Shown here in pieces: positions 12,541 through 24,899 of a DNA stretch of 64,000 nucleotides. The notes under the pieces were generated by a model. It ran no database searches, had not been told where the DNA came from, and saw only the letters and a list, made by a program, of their open reading frames with translations. A program made the translations under genes and the position numbers. How positions within the stretch are numbered: position 1 is the stretch's first letter; each line of letters starts with the position of its first letter. Source of the stretch: Diospyros lotus (lineage: Eukaryota; Streptophyta; Magnoliopsida; Ericales; Ebenaceae); assembly GCF_014633365.1 (NCBI RefSeq), contig NC_068350.1, positions 25,321,680 through 25,385,679 on the forward strand, written 5' to 3'.

Positions 12541-15186
12541 TTGCCTCAAGCGTCTCTACTGACTGGGTTTGACAGCATTAAGAGTCTGTTTGTTAATCAT
12601 CAATGTCTCCCTAGTAGTCGACTTCTCTTTCTCCTTAGTGGGCTTAGTGGAGCTCACGTGACACACCCAGGCTTGCTTCTAACTGCCCCTTACATGGCCG
12701 ACCCCTTGGGGTGTGGAAAACTTCATCAGTAGGTACCCTGGCGAAATAACTACTCTCATAGCATTGAGTAAGTACCACCCCAGAATCACATTGTAAGTGG
12801 GGCAGAAGGTCTTGACCACCATAAAATTCACCTTCCAGATAACCACTTGGGGGTGGCTTCCCTTGTGAAACTGTACAGTGGTGATGTGACCATCTTGAAT
12901 CGATTGTGTGTAATGTGCATCTTTTCAAAGTAGTTCTAGTATAACAAATTTATAGAGCTCCCATTATCCACCAAAATGTGCTCGACAGGGTGTTTGGCAA
13001 TGATGGCTGAGATCACCAACAGATCATCATGGAGCAACAACACATCCCCTTGGTCCTTGAGCGTGAAAACAATGGGATCCTCATTCTCCTACATCGTTGC
13101 CATCGAGCCTACATGTAGCGCCTGACACGCATAAGCCTTCCAAGCTGCAAAAGAGTCTCCAGCTAGATTCTCCCCCCTGAAATCACATTGATTCTATCCG
13201 TGCTAGGTTCATTGTCTCCTGTTCCAGTACTTGGTCCTAGTTGATCTCTTCGGGGGTTTCCTTCTCCTTCTGCCTAACAGGGTTGTCGGTTATCCCTCCT
13301 GTTTGGAGCATCATTCCTAGGACGAGGGGGCCTTTTCTGATTATATCTCATAGGTCCATCTCCCCTGCCCTATTGGTTTTTTAGCTTGTCTAATATAAAT
13401 AGATTAAGCTTCCTATCTCTGATCAGCTGCTCGATCTAGTTACATAACTCTTAGCAGTGCTCTGTATTGTGGCCTAGGGACTCGTGAAACTTGTGAAAGG
13501 CCTCCATATTTCTTCCCAGGGGCTTTTTAGAATGAGGAGAAAAGTTGATGAGCCCCATGTGCGCAATAGAGGAAAGGATCCTTGCCCTAGGCTTATTAAG
13601 GGGAGTGAAGCTTTGGAACTGCATCTTTGAGGGCTTTTCCCTTCTCTGTGTTTCGACTACCCAGTTGGACTCCAAGTCTCTTGGTCTTCCTCTTCCTTTC
13701 ACCTCCCAAGCATCCAAAATTTTCATTTGGACGATGAATTGTTCTGCTCGGGCGAATAAATCAGTCATGGAGCTAGGCTTAGAAAAGGCCAGGGATTTTC
13801 TGAGCAGTGTGTAAGTAGTCCCGTTAAGTAAAGTTGATGCCACCAACCCAACTGAGAGATCCCTCACTTCTTGAGTGGCTTCCCTAAAGTGCTCCATATA
13901 TTGTTTCAACTGCTTGCCTTGTTTCTGCTATAGGCTCATCAGGTACATCTCATTCTTGTTTTTTGGTACGTAGGTCGAGAATGCCTCCAAAAATTTCTTC
14001 TTCAATTGCCCAAATGATCATATGTGCCCTACTGGCTAGTCCATGAACCATTGCTGAGCCTGCCATACCAAAGAGATGGGGAAGGCTCAGCACTTGGTTA
14101 CCTCATTCCAATCGTGTAGTACAGCCATGGCTATAAAATGCTACAAATGCCTTTCCAGATCCTCATTCCCAAAATAAACAGGAAGTTGGGGCAACTTGAA
14201 TCCCAGTTGGACTGGTTGTCTCTGGAGTTCTTCTGACAGGGGGAAACCCTTGGTAGGGGCTTCTCTATGCGTTGTTATTACCCGTTTCTACTCCAACACT
14301 TGCTCTATGAGCCTTTTAATGCCTGTCGCGTCTAGAGTTCCGTGCTCCGCATCTTCCCTCTGAGGAGGAGGGAGAGAAAAAGCCCTGGAATAGGTGCTCT
14401 CCATTGTTTCTTCATACATCAAGGGGTTTTCCATCCTATCTACCACTTCTTTTAGGTGGGTCTGCCGGTCTCGGGGAGTGATCATTTTACCTTTGCATCC
14501 CAATCCTTATCCCTACTTATGCCATTCTTGGGGGCTAACCTCGTGTTCCAGGTCTACTTTCTCTAGCATCCGCGTGTCCCGTATAGGGGATGTGTATGTC
14601 AGGCATCAGTTTTTGCAGGAGGGTTGTGATCCCTTGCATTCTCCTCACGTTCTCCTCATTATTCTTCTGAAGCTCTTCATTCTGATGTCTCAGCTCCTCA
14701 TAGTTCTTTTGGAGTCTTTCGTAGTTGATGAGCGGCACTATGGGAGCTGCCACTCCGAATGATCTCAAGATTCCTCCTGGGGTTGTGGCTGGATTCCCCT
14801 AGGGAATTGATGATTATCCCAAGGAGTCCAGCCCTAGAAACTTGCAGGCTGGGGGGTAGAGCATGTCTCCCTTGTCTTGTTACTCTTACCCCAAGATCAA
14901 CGATGTGTATTTCTCCCTGCTCTGACCGTCCTCAGACTCCGATCTCAGTTATAGGATCCTCTTCTAAATTAGAAATCTGATTGCCCCCCAGCTTGACTAC
15001 TTGACTGTCATTTGGTTAGGGTATATGCCCTAAGTGAACTTCTTACTCCTAATGATGCTCCACTAGTATTGGTTGTGGTAAAGGCACTAGGTTGAGCTCT
15101 CCAGTAGATGTCGTTCTAGAATGAGTGCTTCTCCGTGTTTGGTGGGGCGGGCTTCCTAAGCTAGTCGATCTGGTGTTTTTAGTCAT
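12541..15186 (-). pseudogene. Ty3/gypsy (Tat-like) gag-protease, broken and truncated
   Basis: The likely start ATG is at 15186, just inside the primer site. The gag part follows: a coiled segment at 14768-14535 (YERLQKNYEELRHQNEELQK), then the retrotransposon gag core at 13909-13690 (YMEHFREATQEVRDLSVGLV; SMTDLFARAEQFI). A degenerate zinc knuckle is at about 13480-13440 (FHESLGHNTEHC, with the first Cys lost). The block INVISGG and the aspartic protease region follow at 13090-12650: DPIVFTLKDQGDVLLLHDDL, then HPVEHILVDNGSS with an Asn-Gly version of the active-site D-S/T-G, then TYNVILGWYLLNAMR. The order and motifs fit the Tat group of OTA gypsy elements. Multiple stops and frameshifts are present. 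The reading ends at the C2 junction, so reverse transcriptase and integrase are missing. Confidence 0.78.
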
Positions 15187-15208
15187 CTTGGCTTTTTGTT
15201 AGTTTTGC

Positions 15209-15224
15209 ATTGACGGCGCCAAAA
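15209..15224 (-). other. Primer binding site, tRNA-Asp type
   Basis: On the minus strand, directly after the LTR end ATAACA, the sequence reads TTTTGGCGCCGTCAATGC. TGGCGCCGT matches the start of the tRNA-Asp primer site used by many plant gypsy elements. It marks the 5' LTR as lying at 15225 and rightward, and the gag as downstream on the minus strand. Confidence 0.72.
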
Positions 15225-17254
15225 TGTTATTGCCAAAAATATAATAATAGAAACTTCTTTAGAGTGAGGGAAACCAATGTCTAAAGCCGTGTAAGATGTC
15301 ATTGTTTGAAGGTATAGCTGCCAAAAGAGCTATCTCGGAGAGAGGCTTTCCTAAGAGAAGAGAATCAGGGAAGGACTGAGAGAAAGCTTGGCGGACAGAG
15401 ATCTCTTGGAGAGAAGGCGCCTCTCAGAGGTAGCTGGTCTCTTGGAGAAAAGAATACCTCGCGGAAAGAGCTAGGTCTCTCGGATGGGTTCGACTGGCTC
15501 GATACTCAGTTCTGTTGAAGGCTCTCGGAGAGGGTCTGATTCACCCCTCGAAGAGGGATAAGTCGGCTTCTGGAAAGAAAAGATGCCTTTTTAAGGAAGG
15601 TGCTTTAAAGGCCTCAGAGAAGGCAGGAGCTCTCTCGAAGGGATAGAAGAGAATTAGGCTTGGCTTATGGGAGAATTGTAACACGTGACAAAGATTAGAA
15701 GGCTTGCAGGAAAGATCTCCCACAAAGACCCTCTAACGGTCAAGTCAGTATGCAAGAAAGGAAAAAGCTGCGGAAAGAAATGAAAAGAACTCCGAAAAGG
15801 GAAATTTAAGAGAATCATAAACGGTTATCAAATGTTCAGATCCCGCCAATCGTGTTGTGTCTTGCTTTTTATAGAAGTCTAGGTCTCATTGGTCAATGGA
15901 CACGAGTATGATGCCTCGCTAGCGTCTCAGAGAGAATCCTTCGAGGGGCTGCCAGAAGCCACTAATATGCCTCTGTGGCTTTCTCTCCGAGAGCTCTTCG
16001 AGAGAGAACTCTCTCGGCAAGAACTGTCTAAGAGAGATAGGGAGGGGTACAACACAAACTTTTCATCAAAAATAAAAGCATTAAGCTTTTCCATAAAGCA
16101 CACTTTTCTTAACAACACCATCATAAACATGGAGCTATATATATGTATATATATATAATACAAGTCTCGTAGCTTAAATAAACACAAGTGAAGTTTGCAA
16201 AAGTTGGATAAACAAACTTTCCAATCACATTCACTTGGTTACATAAGAAGTCTTAGAAGATAAATGAGATATTCTTAAGGTATGAGGCTATGAAAAGAAG
16301 TTGAGAACCATATAAGTTACTCAACTAAAAATATTTCTTTCTTGATTAAAGAAAGATTATTCTACTTAGCACACGGCATAGCATATTCAATAGAAATACA
16401 ATTACCCAGATAATTTTTCATTCACATATGCATTATCAAATCCACACATATGAAACACGCATAAGTTTAATAGCTTACTTGCTACTTAATTGAGACACAA
16501 TCATATAATATATTGAGCACACTATGATATTTAACAACACAACTTTTAATCACAAACTTTAAGAGGCATACTTACATGAACCATTCATAAGTCAAGTATC
16601 TTACATTTACTTGGTTGAAATAGAGCACATAGAACATTACAAATATGTTGAGCACAAAAATATGATACTCAACTATGAAACACATCATAACACAAAGATG
16701 CTCTAGCTTGGGAATTATGATAACTCATCTATATTCATCAAACAAAAGTACATATAAGCTTAACAAAGCATATATGACTTATATTCTATAAGCTCTAATG
16801 ACTAATGCATAACTTGAGTAATTCTTGAAAGACATAAACTTTAGAGTTCTACTACTCAAATGCATTTAACCTAAATATAAGCAACACTAGGAAATATTGC
16901 TTGAAAAACATACATCATTTCAAGAAATATACTGATTATAAACAATACCACTTAATTTCATCTTCATTCTTATTTGAATGATTGAATCATTACTTGACTA
17001 TAAGTTTGAGAAGATGGATTTTCAGCAACTTAACCAAATGCTGCATGAAATCAATAATCCTATCAAGGCAACAAATATTCAACACTTAACAATTCTTCAA
17101 TACTTGAATGATATTGCTTATCAAGCAACACACATTCAACATAAAAAGGTTCTTCAAGAGATTTTTCTAAGATTTTGAGAACTTTAGGAGAAATGGCTCT
17201 AGAACTTAGCATCACTTGCCTAAGTACACACACACATATTTATCAGAAAACATA
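15225..17254 (-). mobile_element. 5' LTR of the Tat-like gypsy element (minus)
   Basis: The LTR 3' end is fixed by the adjacent primer site. On the minus strand a TATA box (TATAAAAAG, around 15873-15865) precedes a leader with the TGACTTGACCGTTAGAGGGT motif near 15750-15725, which resembles the ACTTGRGCGTCGGAG motif common in plant gypsy LTRs. The leader has many CTCTCGGAGAG-type words (15320-15560, 15920-16040). The U3 side is AT-rich. It is interrupted by A5 at 17255 and probably continues at 23783-24.6 kb. Its outer end is not resolved, and small frames in it (for example at 16978-17178) have no support. Confidence 0.6.
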
Positions 17255-19399
17255 TGTAATACCTCACTTTTCAAATATACAATAATGCTAAATTCAAGCT
17301 AATATCCCACATGGGCGTTATGGAAATCCTTACCAACGGAAGTGAAGAATCGAACCTAAAGGCTAGCTAAAGCTAGATAATAAGGATTTCTGCTATGAAA
17401 TCTTTAACACAAGTACAATGGTACATACATCCCTAAAAATTCAATTAAATAATCCCTTATCATCATGGTAATTTCTCATACAACATTTGTAGTGCATCAT
17501 TCGAGATATACACATAGTGAACCTATATCCATTTATAATTAATGGAAACGATTGGAAATCCCAAAGTGTATAATAACACTTCGTTATATAAGGAATCGTA
17601 GTACAAGAACAATAGAAATCAAACTAAACTTCGACTACCGTTTTGCCCTTCCTCTTATTTGTCTTTGGGGTACCTGACACGTTTGATATACATGGGATGT
17701 TGAATATCCCAAAGATATGAAACACCCCAGTTAAATAGTTACATCTAAGTGAGATGGTTCAAAAAAGAAAAATACATGCATGTGTGTGCAAGAAATGAAT
17801 CATCGTAGTGAGTGATTCAAGAAAGGAAATGGTACATGCATATGCAATCATGTAAATGAAAGTAAAGCAAGATCACTATGGGGCAAGCAATGTAGTTCAA
17901 AAAAATTTGAACCCCCGATCTCGATGATTGGATCAACATCGAAATCAAATTATTCACATACAAAATAAAATAAATCTAACCTTTAGATTTTTGAGTCATT
18001 TGTAGATTTAAGCCATCCAAGTGTCCAGCATCTAACTCGTGATACGCGGCACACGTCTGTTAACGAGGAGAGCAGAATGGGAGTGCTAGCTCCCTCTTCT
18101 TTTTGTGGCTTGTGTATGGACTGAAAAAAACCTCCTCGTTTCGAATCGATGCGGAAGGAAATGGGAGAGAGTGAACAACAATTATTTTTCAACTCTTAAA
18201 AAACCACACAAAACAATTTCATAAATTGGGAAACCCTTAAAGGGATATTTATAGAGAAGTCATAGGGTTTCTTAAACCCTAATGGATATGGGCCGGTCCA
18301 TTTATCCTAGTCCAACTAGGAACTTAATTAAATGAGTTTATCTTAGTCCGACTAGAAACTTAGTTAAGTGGTCCGAATCTAATAATAAGTTTAAATAAAA
18401 TATTTGGTCCAAATCTAATTTAGCCCAAATATATTATTTAATTTAATATTTGGCCTAAATCCAATTTAGCCCAAATATAATATTTAATTTAATATTTGGC
18501 CTAAATCCAATTTAACCCAAATATATTTTATTTCCTATTTGGCACTCCAATAAATAAAAAATTATTAAATTACAACTCTTTCCTAATTTAATCAATTACC
18601 ATTTTAGGAAACTTTTTCCTTTATAATGATCCTTGTCATATCGACGTCATTGTGTCTATTTGTTCTTTTTTCGTGAGAACCTACAACTGCACAACTTTTT
18701 GTTGAAGTGTCCATTTAACCATACATCCGCTCCCCTGGTTTAAGCCAGGGACCATACCTATTACGTATGACTCATTAGGCTTCTAAATATGTTGGCAATG
18801 TGCCAATATGAACACATAAGATAAGATTGTCCTCTAGCAAGGCGTTATGCCTACCCAATTATTTAGAATGATTAATAATCCGTAAACAACCTTTCACAAG
18901 CATTGTTATCGTGTAATTTGATCCTCTTGTCAATGTATCTTATGTGATCTCAAGTCTGGCGATGTGTTGCTTGATTAAGATCACATGAGTTTTCTTCAAT
19001 CATCCGGATATCCTCACTCAATAGAAAGTGAATCAATAACTCCTTATTGATCTCTTTCACCATGGCGATGGATTTAAAGTGACTATTCATCGAAGGCGCC
19101 TTAGGTACATCATCCTCTATCAAAGGATAGACGAGTCCCATCTTGGTTATGCACTAATCTCCATAAGCCTCACGATATGCCAAATGATCGCCTACGTGTA
19201 GTCTTTGTCTAGGCCCATCGAAATGATGTCAAAGCATACCGGTCTTCTTATGAGATGACTGTGACAACCTCAGGTTAAAGGATTAGTTACACCCATCTCA
19301 TATGAGAATTCCGTCAACATATAACCAAAATAGATTCTCATTGTGAGTCATGTCTAATGACACGTTCTCCAACATTGGTCACCTATGTACTTGTCTAGG

Positions 19400-22070
19400 T
19401 GTAATACCCTTGAAGAGTCATGATAAATTTTGTCATTTAAGAGAATTTTAGTCTATGAAAAATTCCAAAATTGCCCTTGAATTAAAGAAAATGCCATGAA
19501 ATATTGGATGTCTTAGGAGGGGCAAAATGGTAATTTGGAATTTCATCCCAAAGGAAGATAAATTATTTTTGGAGAAATTATTTATATTGGAGAATTAATT
19601 TTGGAGAATTTAATTCTTGATTAAGTGCATGGATAATTAGGAATTAAATTGGAAAACCAAGTATGGCTAGATTGGTGACACTTGGCAAATTCTTATGGAA
19701 AGAGATTTAATTTAATTTGGAGAATAAGGATTTATTTAATTAAGAGAATTTGGTGACACATGGCATGATCTTATGAATCAAGAGGGATATTTAATAAATG
19801 CAAAAAGGAAAAAGAAATTAGTCTCTCAAGCATTAATGAGAGCCATTATGGAGAGAATTAAAAAGAAAATCAATAATAAAAAGAAATGTGTCAAGCATTA
19901 ATGTTGGAAAATAGAGGATTTAAATAAATGCTAAAGTAAATGGATTATGTCTTTCAAGAGCCTTTAAAATTAAATCAAAAAGAAATTATTTAAGTCTCCA
20001 TTAAATGCTTGAAAAGTTATGGATTTAATTTAAATGCAAATTTGGGAAATTAGTCAATCTTGGAAATTAGTCATGATTTAATTATTTGGAAAATAGAGAA
20101 TTATGGAAAATTGGGATTGATCCAAGGGAGGAGATTTAGTCTCCAAAGAAAGATCAATGGATGAGAATTAAGAAGACAAGTCTCTTGGATTTGTGTTTCC
20201 TTTGAATCTAGACAAGAGTTCTCCTAAAATCAAGGGCTAGGATTTAAGTTGGGAGAAGCACAAGGATTGTGCTAATGTTCAAAGGTAGAGATTAAGTCTC
20301 TTGAAATAAGAAGAAATCTATGGCTAGGATGCGATCTTGAGAATTGGCATGGATTAAGAAGAAAACTCTATAAATAGGAAGTGAGAAATTGGTTCAAAGC
20401 TTTTTCCCCATTTGTGAATTGAAGAAGCAAGAAGGCAAGCAAGTCTAGAGAAAGAAGAGAAAAACTAGCAAAGGTAAGCCTAGTTTTCTCCCTTGATATA
20501 GTTGAATGCATGTGTTTAAGAACTAAAGTCCCTTTATTATTTTTCTTTAAGGGTGAGTCTTAGCTTGTGGAGGTGTTGAAGCTTCAAAGTCTAAGAGGGA
20601 TTCTTGGCTTGTGAGAGTGTTAAAGCTTCAAGGAAACAAGGTAAGGGATAGCCCCAAGTGGAGGGGTTTTTGCTTGCATTTGTACATGTGTGAATGAGTT
20701 GCATGTGATGGTTCTTTGCATGTTTTGTGCCCAAGTGGACCTATGGCCATAAGGAGGACTTGTGAGGGGAGTAAGGGGTTGGTTGGTGCCTTAACCTAAG
20801 TGGTTATGAGGGCATGGAGAACTACCCTTAATATGCATTGCATTGCATTACATGTTATGTTTCTCATACTTCATTTACATTTGCATAGCACCCTTACTGA
20901 GCATTGGCTCATAAGGTCCTTTAACCTCAATGTAGGTGGAGAATCATCCAAGGGAAAGGGAGTTTTGCAAGGGTGAAGGTATTGAAGCAAAGAGGAAACC
21001 ATGAGTAGTGGTTATGTAGTTTTGTGTTTGTGTTGTATTATTTTGTTAAACTTGGAATGTATGTAAATGTGGTAAAAGGGGGGTAAACTTGAGTGTTTTG
21101 GAAGCCCCTTGGTATGGAAATGTATTCTGGAAAATATGGTTTTTATTTAAAAAAAATATTTTTTTTTGAAAAAAATGGCCGAGGCAGTGGGCTGGCGCGG
21201 CCAAGGGCGCGCCTGGGTGGGGCTGGCGCGGCCGCGCACGGCCTGCGGGCGCGGGGCCTGCGAGGCCGCGCGCGCTGGGGGGCGCGGCTGTTGCTGCGCG
21301 CCCCCCTTGTGGCTGCTGTGAAGTTTCCTTTTTTTTATATATATTTTATATTTTTGGGGTTATTTAGTTATTTCAGATAAATTATGAAATTCTGAAATAA
21401 TTTAAATAAATAAATAAATAAATGAGTATTTAGCCTCTAAATTAATTTTTAAATTAATGTAAATTTGAGGCAATTGTGGGAAAAATTTCTATATTTTGGG
21501 AAATTAAATAATGGACTATTTTCCTAAAATTTTGAAATTGGATGAGGATACTTGAGATTTGTATTTCAAAAATTAATTTCCTAATGGTTGGAAAATTATG
21601 GAAATTTTGAAATAAATAAAAGGGAAAATCAATTGAGCTTTAATGAGGAAAAATTTATTTAAATTTTTCTAAGGAAAGATTAATCCAAATATTTTCCAAA
21701 GGAATTGGAAGTGAGATAAATGGGTTAATGGTTGGGGCAAAGATAGGAAAAATCTATTTTCTTATAATTAAGGCGTTATGCCATAAATTATTTTAAGCTT
21801 GAGAGTTAGCTTATTTCCTTTTGATCCTGGTAGGTCACCCTTAGCCTTCATTAAAGAGCTCGAGAAGGGGTGACGATTGCGAGGTCTCGGGTTTAATAGG
21901 TCGATTGATAATTCTCGGACCCTCGAGCGGAGCGAAGAGAGGGCAAAGCCTAGTTCCCACCTAGGTCGTTTCCCGTTGAAACGTAGCCGTCTCTTCATCT
22001 TTGCCCTAGCGTGTGAATAGTAAGTTGGCTATTCATGAGTAACACCCGTAGGTGGGAGCGGGGCGTTACA
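19400..22070 (+). mobile_element. Solo LTR D1
   Basis: The element starts TGTAATACCCTTGAAG and ends GAGCGGGGCGTTACA, with perfect TSDs CTAGG (19395-19399 and 22071-22075). Removing it restores the B-family sequence exactly where B2 reads TTGTCTAGGCATCC. It is 2671 bp. A TATA box, TATAAATA, lies at 20369-20376, followed by a leader with repeated GAAGCTTCAAAG segments. A GC-rich island at 21178-21310 gives a long reading frame that is not credible. No coding domains were seen, so it is a solo LTR. A relative in reverse orientation is D2. Confidence 0.88.
21178..21310. repeat. GC-rich island in LTR D1
   Basis: About 130 bases are built from GGCGCG, GGCCGCGCG and GCGGGGC words inside an LTR that is otherwise strongly AT-rich. 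D2 has a matching island at 50320-50430 made of different words. The two islands sit at the same place in the LTR, but their sequence is not conserved. Confidence 0.75.
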
Positions 22071-23777
22071 CTAGGCATCCCCATGCCTATGGGTGTGAGA
22101 CCCCTATTGCTATCACATAGCAAAAACATAGCACATACAAGTCTTACTGCAATTGTCAATGTCCATTCTTGACATTGTTATAACTTGGGACATTTAATAA
22201 TGTCTAGTAACTATGATGCATCATCTCATATCTTTATAGATTAATCACAATAGACATCATATGGACTTCTATCTAGTTTCATCTGGTCATTACAATAATA
22301 ACAAGAAACTAATAGAATGACTTCTTGTGAATTTGAATAACTCCTTATTCAAAAATAAATATGAATGCAATTATTAGTGTACAACATGCCCAATCTAATT
22401 GGGTGTCGAGCACCTATAGTAACAATAAAAACATTAAGAAATCTTCCCCCTTAACCAGTCATCATGTCTACCCCACCTCTAGGCTTAGCCCGACCTTTAG
22501 GCATAGGATCGGGCTCCAAACTCCTTAGCCCTACCTCTAGGCACGGGATCATTCCCCGATCACCATGATGAGCTACCAACTAGCCACAAAACTCCACGAT
22601 GCATGCAAAATAGAAAAGGATATGCTAAAAACAAATGAAACATGAGATGTAAGCCACAAACTACACACAAATGAAACCAAGAATGATCTAGATGAAGTAA
22701 GAAGCATGCATGAACCACTCACAATTAAACCACTGGATAGTTAAGATGAAGAAAGTACAAGCAAGAACAACTTACATGCATAAGAACCACTCACATTGAC
22801 TGTTTACCTTTCGGGTATACTGTTCACACTTGTCGATTTAGGTTTTTTGTAGAAAACACGTATTTTCATAAACTAACACCAAATAATTTTACATAAAGTT
22901 ATAGGAAATTAACTAAGTAGTGGATTTGGAAATTCTCAGGGGAAGGAGGCCCCACATACGCCCTCATGCAGCTTTGAAAAAGGGCCTAAGAGCCCTCACA
23001 CACGGCCAGCAGCGGTGTGTATACTTTACACACCAATGTCTTTTCCAGAGATAGTGTGTGACCCCTTTGGTTTTTTGGCCATATCTCCCTCATTTTAGCT
23101 TCGATTCGACCCCTATTTGTACCTATGGGTCCATCTTTTCCCCTCTACAAGAATATAACAAGAAATCTGACTTATCTCGCAATTTTTCTAACTGTTTGGC
23201 ATGAACGTTGATGAAGATCGAAAAACTCCGACGAGACCCTTTCTCCCTCTTTTCTCCACCATTTTTCCTCATTCTTTTCGCAAAATTCTCCCCCACACTC
23301 TCAAGACCTTATTCCTCACCTTAAAACCCTCAAACCCTCATGGTTTTACCTCAAGGCTACTTCAAATGCTTTGAGAATGGAACCTTGGCCTATTTATAGA
23401 TTTTTTGGCCAATACCATTACGCTAATTGTCCCGCCACCTAGCAACGTAATTATTACATCGCTACTTGTGTCAATCCTATCCCACCACATGTCCTAAAAC
23501 TATATTAGAATTATATTTGGAATCCAAAGCCAAATTGGAATGTTATTTGAAATCCAAAGTGATCCAGAGCTATATTGGATTTGAAGTTTGAAATCCATAA
23601 CATTCAGGTCCTTGCACCAATTTCCATGTCTTTTGGTCAATTATACTTTTACCGGAACTCCAATAATTATGATTTTGCCCCTAGCTCAGAAACTGAACTT
23701 TTATTTTTAGACTTCTATAATCCTTTGAAATGTCTTATTTCCTCAAACATCTGAACTTAAAAATATCGGGTATTATA

Positions 23778-24640
23778 ACATAGATGAAGGATGCTTAAAA
23801 CACATTGCTCCTAGATTTGAAAAATGCTTTCACATATTTTGAGTACTTAAGATATTTTTCAAACTTAAGCTTACTCTAAACACCATGAGGTCCATATGAT
23901 ACTCATGCAATATGTATACATAAGATATTCCTTGAAATCCTAGCGTAACACATTGAGGATATAAGAAAGAGTAAGATGAATCACACATATACTAAGGTTG
24001 TTAACACAACCTTATCATGAAGAGTAGGAAAATATAAATCCTATGAATCAAATCTCAAGTACCCTTACTTGAGTATATGATCTTTTACTCAAAAGACATA
24101 ATATTGAATTGATGTTTAACACTTAAACATTAGACAACATATATAGAATACATTACTCTAAAACTTAAGTAATGTTACCACATAAAACACTTAGCATATC
24201 ATGAGCTTCATAGTCATACATTATCTTTTAGGATAACCCTAAGGAGAAGCATATTAAAGAATATATCAAAAAAGAATATGGCTAAAGCTATTTTAACACA
24301 TATGAGAACATTTATAGATAAATCATACTAAAAGATAATCTTATTAAGATGGACCTTATACATATTCAAGGCAACCTCATATATCTTATCAAGATAGGTT
24401 TATGAAATCTTTGAGCAAGATCTATCAAAACAAGCTTAACAAAACCATATGAGGACATTGAAGTTTTTAGCATAAAACGGTAATCATCAAAACATTCAAG
24501 AACATAAACTTAACAAACATTCTTAAATTCAAAACCAAAAAACAAAAAAAAAATAATTAATAGTGGGTTCTAAAATTAAAACAAAACTAAGAGTTCAATA
24601 ATTTTTTGCTTTTTTATAATTTACCTTTATTAATTATATA
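23778..24640. other. AT-rich DNA, probably outer part of the gypsy LTR
   Basis: The sequence continues the style of 16.1-17.25 kb (AT-rich, ACATATGA- and CTTAAG-rich) and lies on the far side of the A5 insertion, so it is probably the same U3 region. There are no genes or TIRs. The boundary with the SIRE-like LTR near 24.6 kb is approximate. Confidence 0.4.
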
Positions 24641-24899
24641 CTAATGTTTTACTCTTGTATTTAGTTTTGATGATGAAAAACAATCAAATGGTTTTGATCC
24701 CCAAGTCATGAGTCAAGTTTAAGGTTTTCAACAAAAATCAATTTCAAGTGCTTGGTTAAAATGAAAACCAAAATAATTTATGATTTTCTATATTAGTTGG
24801 AAATTTGCAAAGTCAAGTATTTAATCTTAAAATAATTTGCTAAAATAATTTTCAAATTAGCTTTGAAGTCGTTGGTCAACATAGAGCTAAAGTTGTTAT

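Larger units (their letters stand above)
17857..22424 (-). mobile_element. Solo LTR B1, interrupted by D1
   Basis: Plus-strand edges are TGAAAGTAAAGCAAGATC and GAGCACCTATAGTAACA. Flanks are GTAAA and ATAAA, a one-mismatch TSD. It aligns along its whole length with B2 (24900-26760) once D1 is removed, leaving about 1.89 kb. On the minus strand it starts TGTTACTATAGGTGCTC; the family form is TGTTAGTGTAGGTGCTC. Minus orientation is inferred because TATA-like TATAAATA on that strand in B2 gives a U3 longer than the leader. The superfamily is unknown. Confidence 0.78.
17255..23777 (-). mobile_element. Solo LTR A5 (Tekay-like family A), interrupted by B1
   Basis: In plus orientation it starts TGTAATACCTCACTTTTC and ends TCGGGTATTATA, flanked by perfect TSDs ACATA (17250-17254 and 23778-23782). 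Removing B1 (17857-22424) and its TSD leaves about 1.95 kb, a typical LTR size. The start, the GGAAGTGAAGAATCGAACC box and the end match other family A LTRs. Family A is transcribed on the minus strand, judged from the primer site beside A7 and from minus-strand TATA boxes in A3 and A6. The region 22430-23770 has no coding sequence. Confidence 0.82.

Noticed and set aside
21093..21380. 95-residue frame rich in Arg, Ala and Gly
   Set aside because: It arises from the GC-rich island of LTR D1. The equivalent frame in D2 is unrelated in sequence.
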